Shown: positions 1 through 23,130 of the stretch, in pieces
How the letters are laid out: every line of letters starts with the position of its first letter
How positions within the stretch are numbered: the first letter of the stretch is position 1
NCBI RefSeq assembly: GCF_032362555.1
Contig: NC_083507.1
Coordinates: 4,405,001-4,469,000, forward strand
DNA length: 64,000 bases
Origin: Amyelois transitella
Lineage: Eukaryota > Arthropoda > Insecta > Lepidoptera > Pyralidae
Direction of reading: 5' to 3'
Notes under the pieces: generated by a model
Seen by the model: the letters and a program-made list of their open reading frames with translations, nothing else
Databases searched by the model: none
Told to the model about the DNA's origin: nothing
Translations under genes and position numbers: made by a program

Positions 1-85
1 TTAAATCTCGCTAGCCTTAGCCTAGCCTTGATACTTAATTGTTTACCACTTTTAATTGCTAAAACCTTTTTGTTATTTCATACAG

Positions 86-13630
<13,545 letters not shown>

Positions 13631-15567
13631 ACGCTCCCATACCGCCGCCATTTTAAGGTTATTTGCAGTGTAAATATCTCTCCTAATACAAAGTGTATTG
13701 CTCTGTCTAGGTATGAGATGCTTAGCATTTAAGCAATAACGACTAGGAGTTTTATTTTTGACACCACTTTTACGTCGAACTATAAAAGCAACGTGTACGT
13801 TTTAAAACTTGTTCTAATCTGGCCAAGACGTGGGATATTTGTTTAATAAATAATTAAAAACCTACAAAAAGAGGCTCGTTTTTAATATGAATGCAATCAC
13901 ATCGCCTCATTATAATTTTAACTTTACAGGTATATTAAATATCTACTGCGTCATTTTTATGAGTTTGTATTGTGATAAGAGTATAACGAATTATCACTAA
14001 GTTAATAAATATGACAACTAGGATGCACATAGTTATGAGTTAGCCATGAAATCGTTTAATAACTTAGCTTTGAGTATATTTCATACGATAGATGTAATAT
14101 TTTCATAGTTGTTTGAATATTTATGAAATTGTTATAAAATAAATGACACATAATGTCGGCGATTAGCTTATAAAGAAGCAATTTGAATTTGTTAACTCGT
14201 GTCAATCGATGTTAATTAAAACCAACGACAATATTATTTATTGTAGTGACAATAGCTAACAATTTTAAATATATTGTTAAATTTCATATTGTTGTGTAGG
14301 ATCACTTTAGATTTTTGTATTTTTAACATTAATCACAATATTGTACCTCAGTGAAGAATGTTTGAGTAGCGAGTCTGTTTATTAGATGTTCGACTGATAT
14401 TATACCAGGTTATTGGACTGCTTGTGATAGAGAGGGCCTATTCACAGAATGTGAATGCGCCTTCAATTAGAGATTGTAATTTTTATTCATATTACTGTGG
14501 CATTTAGTATTACGACCTGGCGTGTGAATATGAAGTTAAAATCTGAAATTATTATACAGCATAAGTAAAATTACCAAAGACCATTGATAAATCGAATGTG
14601 TTTCACATCGTTATTTTTAAATTAAAATCTTATGCACCCGTGAATTAAAAAAGAGGGTTTTGTTTATGGTTATGTCCGCTATATTGCACTAAATGATAAA
14701 GCCCTTGTATTTTTCTAAACTTACGTCAGATACAGAGTAAAATCTTTTTCTCTAGAATTAATTAGAGTTTACATAACATAATAGTATATTGCGAAGTTAT
14801 TATTATGGTATATTTAAGTATAATATGGCATTTTATATAAATGGATAATGTTATAACTCACTCTTAACGCACAAACAGGTAATTATCTAAGTGAAGCTTT
14901 TCTGAAAGTAAACCAAAACTGTACGAATATATAAAGACATTATGCATTTTTTTTTGTTTCTTAATGTTCTTTATCTTTAACTTGACTACTTCTTTATTTT
15001 GAATATTTCCTAGCATTGAAGTTTAAGAATTGGGGGAAAATTATGATATCTTGTTAATAGTCAGCCAATTCGGGTCCAAATTGCAAATGTAACGGGATAA
15101 ATTCATTGCTTATAATTAAATTTTAAATATAAATATGAAAAATAAAGTTACCTTACATACCTTTCTTATTCTACCTATCTTATTTTTTACCATGACATAA
15201 ATATGAGTTTGTTAGCCTTATCTTCCTAGTAAAATTCAAAGATTAATTTATTTTTATACATTCCCGTTCTTCTGTTCACGCGTCAGGAATAATTAAAATT
15301 TATGTATATAGATGTAAAAACAATGTAATATGGACTTGTTTAATGTTTATACTTTGTGTACTGTTGTATGCAACTGTAATAAATGTGTATATACTTCAGT
15401 TTTTCATGAGTTTTATTATTATATACCTTTTTACTCAATACAATGATAGTGTACAACTATTTGCAGTGTCTGTATCACAAATTAACCGCTATATGACGAC
15501 GAAAATGAAAAGTAAAGACGTGTTTTTTTTAATGCCCGAAGGCATTCAATAATTAATTATTGAAAAT
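13631..15567. other. 3' UTR of distal shi isoform, then intergenic
   Basis: AT-rich, with AATAAA at 13,845 as the first likely poly(A) site. No credible ORF, RNA gene or recognisable repeat was seen until the DIRS insertion. Confidence 0.5.
15546..15565. repeat. Perfect 20-bp palindrome at the DIRS left flank
   Basis: TTCAATAATT directly abuts its inverse AATTATTGAA, three bases outside the left end of the DIRS element. The other flank (20,829 onward) reads ATTGAATGCCC, which is complementary to the left-flank GGCATTCAAT. Confidence 0.7.
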
Positions 15568-15797
15568 AATTAATGATTAAACGAACTTACCTAGTGAAGT
15601 TCTATCATAATTATGCGAAGTGTTTCGTCCGAAGAGATTAGCAAGATTATGGTTTGTTTACACATGTAGTTACACATGACATGTGCCGCCACAGCAGTGA
15701 ATATTTGAGGTAGTCAAAAAAAAAAAAAATATATTGAACAAAATGTGGGTAGGACGCGCTATTCGCTTGGCTGCCAACTTCTTATTTCATACTCATT
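15568..15797. repeat. DIRS inverted terminal repeat (3' end of element)
   Basis: Bases about 15,635-15,797 are the inverse complement of 20,638-20,789, including the A-run near 15,718 and GTAGGACGCGCTATTCGC. The outer 70 bases are specific to this end and carry the GTGTTTCGTCC motif shared with the other terminus. Confidence 0.92.
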
Positions 15798-15857
15798 TAG
15801 TTCAGGTATGGAGCATGGATGTTTCACGATTCTTTGGGGATATGGGTTGGGTGGGTT

Positions 15858-15987
15858 GCTAATCTCTTCGGACGAAACACTTCGCATAATTATGATAGAA
15901 CTTCACTAGGTAAGTTCGTTTAATCATTAATTATGCTCGTGTTTCGTCCTCAAGATTAGCAAGATTATGGTTTGTTTACACATGTAG
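15858..15987. repeat. DIRS internal complementary region
   Basis: Bases 15,858-15,932 are the inverse complement of the left terminus (15,568-15,642). Bases 15,928-15,987 match the right terminus read inward (inverse complement of 20,767-20,826). The two halves meet at an overlapping TAATTA, as expected for a template that joins the ends of the element. Confidence 0.93.
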
Positions 15988-16186
15988 ACGTTGAGAGAAG
16001 AAGCGTGAACATCCACATATCACAGATATATCTATGATACATGTAATGAATGTTTATAAAATAAACTAAACTGCAAAATGAAGGCTTTTATTATTATTTT
16101 TTAGAGAAAACAGTAAGTGTAACAATTAAATAAAGAGTAACATTTAATGTAAGTACAACAATCAATGTGGGTACTCTTTCATAAAT

Positions 16187-17113
16187 TTAACTATTATTTA
16201 AAGAATTTCTTACAATGCTCTTAGCAAATTGATCATTACTCATATTATCTCTGATAGAACGATTATAAAATTTTATAAACGTATTTGAGGTTCCACTCCA
16301 ACCTGCGGTCTTTCTTATTAAATCTAAATTTATTCCGAGTTTCATGGCCTTAGAAGTAGCAGCATGCCTAGTGCTGTGTGCCGTGAACAAAGATACGTCA
16401 ATGCCACTACTTTTAAGTGCGTCTTTTATCCACCTGCATAACGTTTGCGAGGTAACAGGTTTGTATGGTCTTTTCAGACTTATAAATAAATTTTGAATAT
16501 TCCCACGTAAGTCCTTTGTTATTTCTATATAAGAACAAAGTGTTTTAGCTGGGCAAATTTCTAGTCTATCTAAAAAATATGGTATGACTAATACTGGTTG
16601 TAGTACGCCAGGGCGAGAAGTTTTAATAAAATCGGGTATTTTAACCAAAATTTCACTATTACGCATATCGATATTGTGAATATAAATTTTCGACAAAGTT
16701 TGTGCCCTATGAGCCGTGATTAGGGCAAGTATAGTTATTAATTTTTTAGAAATTTTCTCTAATGACAAAGACTCATTCGGGTACCAAGTGGATAAATGGT
16801 CTAAAACTTGTGAAGTATCCCAAGTAAGATTGTACTTGGGTTGAGGAGGACGCAATTTAAATATTCCTCTAAAGAAACGACGGATGCTATCATCGCCGCA
16901 GATATTTTCTCCAAAAATTAATTTTAGCGCTGATCTGCAGCTATTGAGCGTGCTATATTGTGCACCTAATTCATATAAATCAGTAAGGAATTTAAGGATA
17001 TTCGAGATATCAGCATGGTAAATATCTAAGTTATTTTTCATGCAATATAAATACCATTTTTTAATATAGGTATTATATTGTTTAATTGAATTTGACGAAA
17101 GTGAAGCTATCAT
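16187..17113 (-). CDS. DIRS tyrosine recombinase
   Basis: A 308-residue phage-integrase-family recombinase that would insert the circular DNA copy without duplicating the target. Catalytic residues are visible: Arg136 in ITAHRAQTL, the HxxR box His246/Arg249 in TAHSTRHA, Trp272 in GWSG and the nucleophile Tyr283 in FIKFYNRS. The N-terminal 100 residues (SIKQYNTYIKKWYLYC) are the SAM-like core-binding part. The same frame is open further upstream through sequence overlapping the end of pol, so translation may begin earlier or be coupled. The ORF has no lesions. Confidence 0.93.
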   Translation of the reverse strand: MIASLSSNSIKQYNTYIKKWYLYCMKNNLDIYHADISNILKFLTDLYELGAQYSTLNSCRSALKLIFGENICGDDSIRRFFRGIFKLRPPQPKYNLTWDTSQVLDHLSTWYPNESLSLEKISKKLITILALITAHRAQTLSKIYIHNIDMRNSEILVKIPDFIKTSRPGVLQPVLVIPYFLDRLEICPAKTLCSYIEITKDLRGNIQNLFISLKRPYKPVTSQTLCRWIKDALKSSGIDVSLFTAHSTRHAATSKAMKLGINLDLIRKTAGWSGTSNTFIKFYNRSIRDNMSNDQFAKSIVRNSLNNS

Positions 17114-17145
17114 TATTTTGATGGTAGGAGCAGGAATATTTCTTC

Positions 17146-19163
17146 CTAGAAGCGCTGACCGGATAATAGCCCTGCAACCAGGGTAATCTGGTGATGCATG
17201 TTGCGAGGGCTGGAATGAGATAAAATTAAATTATCACCACATCTGAATATTACTGGTTCAGTTTGAAGAAGGCTCCTAAATAATGGAAACCACGGTTGTG
17301 TGGGCCAATGAGGAACAATTAAGATTCCTTTGGCCTTATCACATATAATTTTACGAAGAGTTTTAAGAATTATGGCAAATGGAGGAAATCCATAAAAAAA
17401 TATATTTGACCAAGATATTGTAAAAGCGTTGACAAATACTGCGTCTGGGTCTCTATGCCAAGAAATATATTTATTGCATTTAGCATTAATTCTGCTTGCA
17501 AAAATATCAACTTCTGGGAGTCCCCAACTATCAACTATTTGAAGAAAAGCCCAATCTGCGAGTTCCCATTCTATATCAGGATGCGGTTTTCTAGATTCCG
17601 CATCAGCAATGTTATTAGCCGAGGAATTATGTATGATGCATAAACATGGATTTGTCGCATTTCACACCATTGCCATAATTCCTTTGTGATTTGCGTAAGA
17701 TGAGGGAATTGAATTCCACCCATTCGATTTATATACGAAATAGCGGTTGTATTATCAATCCTTAAAAGAATTTGAACATCATAACAATATTTTGCAAAGG
17801 TCTTAAGGCCAAGGAATGCGGCTAAGATCTCTAAATAGTTAATGTGCCTATTTTGTTCATCTGCGCTCCAAGGGCCGCTGGCAGTATTTTTACCGCATGC
17901 GGCACCCCACCCTGTAGTTGAGGCATCCGTAAAAATCTCTAATTCGAAGACCTCGTCCTTGATTTTACATTTTGGGTGCCTAATAGCTCTAAGCCACCAA
18001 GTAAAATCCTTATTTAATGATTTTGGTAAGGTCATATATTTATCGTAATCTGTATCAGGTTGTAAATTTAAGAATTTGCATCTTTCAAACTCTTTTGTGT
18101 AAAGCCAGCTATACTCGACAGCAGGACAGGCAGATACCAGCAAACCTAGTAAGCTAGCGAAGTCTCTTATCTTACAACGATTTAATTTAATGAATTTTTC
18201 TAGTTCTTTTTTAATTCTATTTATTTTTTCTGAAGGTATACTAATTTCCATTTGCTTAGAGTCTAATATAAACCCCAAAAATCTACTTGATGTACTTGGT
18301 TTAAGAACACTTTTCTCTTCGTTTATTACCCAACCTAGTGAGGTTAAAAGTTTTATAGTTTTTGATACATTTTCTAAACAAGATTCATAGGTATCTCCAA
18401 TTAAAAAAATATCATCTAAATAAATAATTGAAATGTACCCGCATTGTCTAAGGAGTTTAACAATGGGTTTCATAATTTTTGTAAAAACAAATGGAGCAGT
18501 GTTAAGGCCAAAAGGCAAAACGTTGAACTCGTACAGTTGATTGTTTAAGGAAAATCGAAGGTACTTTCTCGAATTTTGATGGATTTTTATAAAAAAATAG
18601 GCATCTTTTATGTCAACTGTACTCATAAAACAATCTTTCGAGATAAGTTTTACAGCTGTCCTTAAATCTTCTAATTTGAAGTGACAAGTTTTAATATATT
18701 TATTAAGTTGTTTAAGGTTTAGTATAAATCTCATTTTTCCATTTGGTTTTGGTATTAAAAATACCTTTGAAATAAATTGACCTTCGCAGGGTTCACATGT
18801 AGATATTGCTCCAATAGATAAAAGGTTATGAACGGCTTTTGCGAAATATTTTTTCTCAGTACTAGAAGGCAATGTCGTTCGTTGATACAACACTGTCTGA
18901 ACTGGTGGTTCAATGAAAGGTATTTCATAACCTTTTATCCATGATAAGATGGTAGGATCGTTGGTCAAACATTTCCATTGGCAGTAGAAATGAGAAAGTC
19001 TACCGGCATATTTTACCGAATTTAGCGGTGGTTGTGTCTCGACGCTCGCTGCGATGTCCTCGACGAGCTGGCGCGCTGAAGCTTCGTCCGCCGCTCCGGC
19101 GCAGTCTCCTGGGGTCTTTGTGATGTTGATGTAGTCCCCCGACGATTCGGGGGTGCTTTCACG
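17146..19163 (-). pseudogene. DIRS pol: reverse transcriptase and RNase H, one frame lesion
   Basis: The frame opens at 19,163 by -1 shift from gag (no Met until after RT motif 1) and continues past 18,968. RT motifs: VDIKDAY (motif A), LPFGLNTAPF (motif B) and the catalytic YLDD. RNase H acidic residues follow in FTDAS, NYLEI and RIDNT. Near 17,620 the frame is lost and stops at 17,571. The remaining coding sequence continues in another frame to TAG at 17,146-17,148, containing FASRIN, SWHRDP and VPHWPTQPW, a conserved region that follows RNase H in DIRS pol. The break looks like a single-base loss, either a real mutation or a sequence error. Confidence 0.9.
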
Positions 19164-20577
19164 TTTTTTGAAGAGAAATTAGCTGCTTTTCTTGTAGGTT
19201 GCTTGACAGGAACTGGCTTAAGTTCAGCACTAGATTTATTTATAGCCTTAGCGGCTTTTAAAGTTTCGGCCAAGTCATTACCGAATAAAAACTTATCTAT
19301 TTTAGTATTTTCTATTTGTTCTTTCATATCTTTCTTAAGAGTGCTCAGAATAAATCCCTTCCTTGTAACAGAATCATTGTGTTGACAGTCACACAGTAAC
19401 CGACAAACATCCATTAAATTTTTTAGTATTTCCGAGTTAGAATCTTTCTTGTTAATTAATTGAGTTATGATTATACTGAGACCCGCAATAGCACCAGCTA
19501 ATTGTTTTTGTTTGTATTCCATAGCTTTAGTTCTTTTTGCAACTACTATAGGTATAGCGCCCTTTATTTCAGGATTAATGGCTGGTGCATCAATAAGAGT
19601 ACAATTACTCGGTATGAGGAATTTTTCGAGCAACTCCTTGCGGGTTTCCCTTGATAACCCTTGTGTTGCGATATGCTCAAGTCGAACGGCCAGGTCTTTT
19701 TGAATATCTTTACCATATGTGGTAGCTGCCGTGGGATCTTCTCCAAGAATTTCCAAAATAGAACTATCTAGTTCTATAAGATTCTCATCGAGAATCTCCG
19801 TATTAGCAGTAGGAGGACAGGTCAACGGTAACATCTCTTTTTCGGCGACGAGATTACCCCTACATGGGCTGGGTGAACGGCTGTGAAGCCGTGGGATGTC
19901 ATGGACATCAACGGGAACTTGCTGGATTCCGCCTGAAAAATTAATTTTATGCCGTTAAATGCTACTGCCGTTAATTACACGTTGCATTATTGCAAGTGGG
20001 TACTTGGGTCACAACAATGTTGTAAACCCGAAATGAACGGTAAAAAAAACCGCATGTGCAATAGAAGGCATTACTATATAGTGGGTAGATATAACTCTGT
20101 TATTTGTTATACCGAAAAACCCAGTAATGCGATATCCTACAGATGAAGGATTCCCGACGCAGGTCCTTGAATAGCAGCGTGGAATTAAGAAACATTACTG
20201 TCTTGTGGGTAGATATAACTCAGATAAGTTGTTATATCGCAAACCCAGTAATGCATAGCTTCTAACAGCAGGTCAAGCAATTACTGTTGGTGTGTAGGTA
20301 TAACTCTGATTTATTTGTTATACCGCAAACACAGGGGAAGCTATTTTAAGCACAATAAAGTTTAATCCTAGGTACCTTCTAGGTTTTCCGGTGACTGCGC
20401 ACGGCTCCGAGCTGGTGAAGAAACCGCCAATTCTGATGACGATGAACATGATGAAGAACTTTCTTCAATTATCCGACGACGTTTACGATCATTGACTTTC
20501 TTTTCTAAATTTTTCACTTTTTTAAGTAATTTTTTCAATTCGACAGAATCACTATTGAAACGTTTTCGAGAAGACAT
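19022..20577 (-). CDS. DIRS gag, two exons
   Basis: Exon 1 20,577-20,376 and exon 2 19,932-19,022, giving 370 residues. The N terminus (MSSRKRF, then ELKKLLKKVKNLEKKV) is a basic coiled coil followed by a Ser-rich stretch. The middle is a helical Gag-like region. The C terminus is Arg/Ser/Thr-rich (PNRRGTTSTSQRPQE) with no CCHC zinc knuckle. The splice is inferred: donor GAAG|GTACCT and acceptor ATTTTTCAG join with phase 1, and exon 2 is then in frame with the long downstream ORF. The last 142 bases overlap pol in the -1 frame. Confidence 0.75.
19136..19169 (-). promoter_or_regulatory. -1 ribosomal frameshift signal between gag and pol
   Basis: On the coding strand the heptamer A AAA AAC (19,169-19,163) sits exactly in gag phase. 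A 9-nt spacer follows, then a 7-bp stem CCCCCGA / TCGGGGG with a 4-nt loop (19,153-19,136). Shifting -1 leads directly into the pol frame, whose upstream stop lies 5 codons before the site. The spacing and heptamer match known retroviral-type signals. Confidence 0.8.
19933..20375 (-). other. Intron inside DIRS gag
   Basis: 443 nt between GTACCT and TTTTTCAG on the minus strand. It contains stops in the gag frame and three tandem hairpin repeats. Introns in gag have been described for some DIRS elements, so this is plausible; it is not proven by the sequence alone. Confidence 0.6.
20068..20335. repeat. Three tandem hairpin units in the gag intron
   Basis: Units at 20,068-20,130, 20,192-20,254 and 20,277-20,335 share GTGGGTAGATATAACTC and GTTATACCGCAAAC segments. 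In each an outer CATTACT/AGTAATG pair (lost at the 3' end of the third) encloses an inner GATATAAC/GTTATACC pair. A more divergent fourth unit may lie at 19,984-20,040. Confidence 0.75.
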
Positions 20578-20637
20578 AATTATATTAAGAAATAATTTAT
20601 AAAAAGCGCGACGTGCTGTGGCGGAGCACTGAATGTG

Positions 20638-20826
20638 AATGAGTATGAAATAAGAAGTTGGCAGCCAAGCGAATAGCGCGTCCTACCCACATTTTGTTCA
20701 ATATATATTTTTTTTTTTTTGACTACCTCAAATATTCACTGCTGTGGCGGCACATGTCATGTGTAACTACATGTGTAAACAAACCATAATCTTGCTAATC
20801 TTGAGGACGAAACACGAGCATAATTA
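20638..20826. repeat. DIRS inverted terminal repeat (5' end of element)
   Basis: Inverse complement of the left repeat over about 155 bp, with its own outer end containing CTTGAGGACGAAACACGAGC. On the coding strand it precedes gag and probably carries the promoter. Confidence 0.92.
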
Positions 20827-23011
20827 ATATTGAATGCCCATAGGGCCACGCCAACTCGAGTAGCTAAAGTTTTCTCCAATGAGCAATAATACATATAGGT
20901 TCAAAATAAATCTGTTCAGAAAGTAGCCAGTGTTGAATTAGATAGTACAGAACGTAAATAGTACTAGACGTATCCGTAGTCCCTCCCTATGGAAAACTAG
21001 AATGATCTTATTGTCTGCGTTAATAGTTCGAATATTCGAATTGAGACGGTTGTTAGCATAGTACACAGTGTCATACGTAGGTAATACCCCTCGTGCTAAG
21101 CACGTATAGGTGCTAGATTCTTCCATCTTGGTTCTTTTAGTATCTCTTTACAGAGAGCTTAATTAGGAACATTGGAAGGGGAAGGCCAAGACGAATGTTT
21201 CAGAGACGTCCTGGCGAAAGGTCACGCCATGAGTTAACATAGAGAGATATTATAAGGTAATGTGGATGAAGCCGAAAAGTAGGTATGCATGTATCTTGGT
21301 AAGTGAAAGGAATAAGTCTGCATTCCCCTCGGAGTAAGAGTTTTATGTAGCACTCGTGCAAGTATCGGCATCGCTGGTCAATAGTATGTATTCATATTAA
21401 GTAACGAAAAGAATACCGCTGTTTAATTGACTACCTTTACTTATTTGTGGAAAAATTTGATTGCCACTGCTAACATCCCGACCAGCCACTGTCGCTAATT
21501 GCCATATAGCATGATTGTGGAGAGTAACTTCATGAAATTGTTTCCTATAAACAAGCCACTTTCTCGTTGTGAAGTTTTATCAGTTAATTTAAAGGTCGAC
21601 AATAGAAATCGGAATAATAAATAAATTACGTATTAAGTACATATTCAGATCTTTATGCGGTAGGTTCCTATTTATGTATAGAAATTAAATTCAACACAAA
21701 AATTTATAAGTACTTAAATATACACTTATTTTGAATTAGGTAGGTACTTAATAGAAAGTAAATTAAATGTACAATGATAAAAATATTAAAAAGACTTGAA
21801 GACTTCTAAAAGACCCCCTTTTTATATTTACCTACTCAATTTTGCTTATCTTGAATACCTACGAATAAAAACGCTTATTAATTTCTTTTAAAATTCTGTA
21901 ACTGAGGGCGGATATTATCCTCTTTTTTGGTTCCCATCGATAATAATTTAAAGATAAAATAATAAAGAACATTAGCTGGATTATTCATCTGACACGCCTT
22001 CCGCACACCGCAAGACAAAAACAAAATCCATTATTACAATTTAATGAAGAGAGAAGCCATTAGGAGGACTTGATTAAATCGTCGGTGAGCAATTGTCGAG
22101 GAGGTCGGCGCCTCTGTCGCGGCTAGAGAGGGTCTAATAGCACCTACACGATTCTGATTCACATGTGATTGTTGTATCAATCATTTCCCCTATCAAATTA
22201 TTCAGTCGACGGTAATTCTATCGCCTTCCTATGTACTGTAATGGCGGAGAGGGAACGGAAACATTTGGGCCGCACTTAGTCTCGGTTTGTTAACCGATGG
22301 ATTGTAATTCATATGCTATTACTAACGAAATTAGAGAAAATTGTCGTTTTAACGATTCTGCTAGATATATCTAACTCGAAACGGTTTATTTGGCCGTACC
22401 GTTATATTTTAAGAATAACAAGCTAGTGGTTGAAAGCTTGTTAAGTTTTTGTCATGACTGTAGAGTATAAACTACGCTACTGTATAAGTACCTAACATAT
22501 CTCTTATGTGACCGACGTATTTGCAAAAACATTACCTGATAAGATTATATAAGTAGGTACTTAGGTAGGTATTCTTAAGCGTTTGTTATAATCATACTGC
22601 AATTTAAAACTACTTTGCGAATACTGCAAAACAATTTAATAGATTTTCTGATCATTAGCTGATTATTAGTGTCGTTTACAGCCATAAATTCCACAATCAC
22701 CATAAATTTTCTAATAAACGTAGGTAGGTAAGTATATAGTAGGAATAAATCACTGAACAGCATATTTCCCTTATCGGGCGCGTGTAACTAGTCGATTAGG
22801 TATGTAAATCCGAGGAATTTAACTCCGTGCTAAACGCCGCCGTTCCAACAATCGTTGCATTATGTTTTTAGAATGTTATACGGTAATTCTCATGTCAGTA
22901 CTTACATATGTACTAACTTCTTTATACTGAATTCTTTATTCTTTATACTGTTCTTGTCGTCTATAAAATATTCGAATACTGTTTTTTTAGTAGTTAGTCA
23001 AACTCCTAGAC
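20827..23011. other. Intergenic DNA
   Basis: AT-rich with TAGGTA-type simple sequence. It holds a LINE relic near 21,165-21,320 and a GC-richer block at about 22,075-22,270 with ATCAATCA and CACATGTG motifs. No gene was recognised. Confidence 0.4.
21165..21320 (+). mobile_element. LINE ORF2 C-terminal relic
   Basis: It reads GRPRRMFQRR and then, after breaks, pieces such as NVDEA-like and CMYLGK-like. It parallels the fuller copy at 44,245-44,430 and the one at 25,880. Only traces of coding sequence remain. Confidence 0.35.
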
Positions 23012-23130
23012 GGCCTCTCTGGCGCAGCGGTAGTGCGCTTGTCTGTGACACCGAAGGTCCCGGGTTCGATTTCTGGCCTCTGATTGCCCTGGGTCTTGGA
23101 TGTTTATCTAGGTATATAAATATTAATATA
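23012..23130 (+). mobile_element. tRNA-headed SINE, 5' part
   Basis: GGCCTCTCTGGCGCAGCGGT begins a tRNA-like head with an A box (TGGCGCAGCGG, 23,020) and a B box (GGTTCGATTTC, 23,063), followed by GGGTCTTGGATGTTTATCTA. The body after this is truncated. The same body is seen complete to its 3' end at 57,621-57,780. Confidence 0.65.

Larger units (their letters stand above)
15568..20826 (-). mobile_element. DIRS-type tyrosine-recombinase retrotransposon
   Basis: About 5.26 kb, coding on the minus strand. From its 5' end (20,826): inverted terminal repeat, gag (spliced), pol (RT and RNase H), tyrosine recombinase, internal complementary region, 3' inverted terminal repeat. There is no integrase. 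The internal complementary region joins the complement of both termini, the hallmark of DIRS replication through a circular intermediate. The element lies 1.9 kb downstream of shi in the opposite orientation. Gag and recombinase are open; pol has one frame lesion, so this copy is probably inactive but recent. Confidence 0.93.

Noticed and set aside
20068..20335. CRISPR-like array
   Set aside because: Only three diverged units in a eukaryotic element, with nested stems and unequal spacing.
15568..20826. Endogenous virus or LTR retrotransposon
   Set aside because: No LTRs, protease or DDE integrase; a tyrosine recombinase, inverted repeats and internal complementary region identify a DIRS element.
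23012..23085. tRNA gene
   Set aside because: It has A and B boxes but the cloverleaf is not convincing and it continues into a SINE body, so it is a SINE head.
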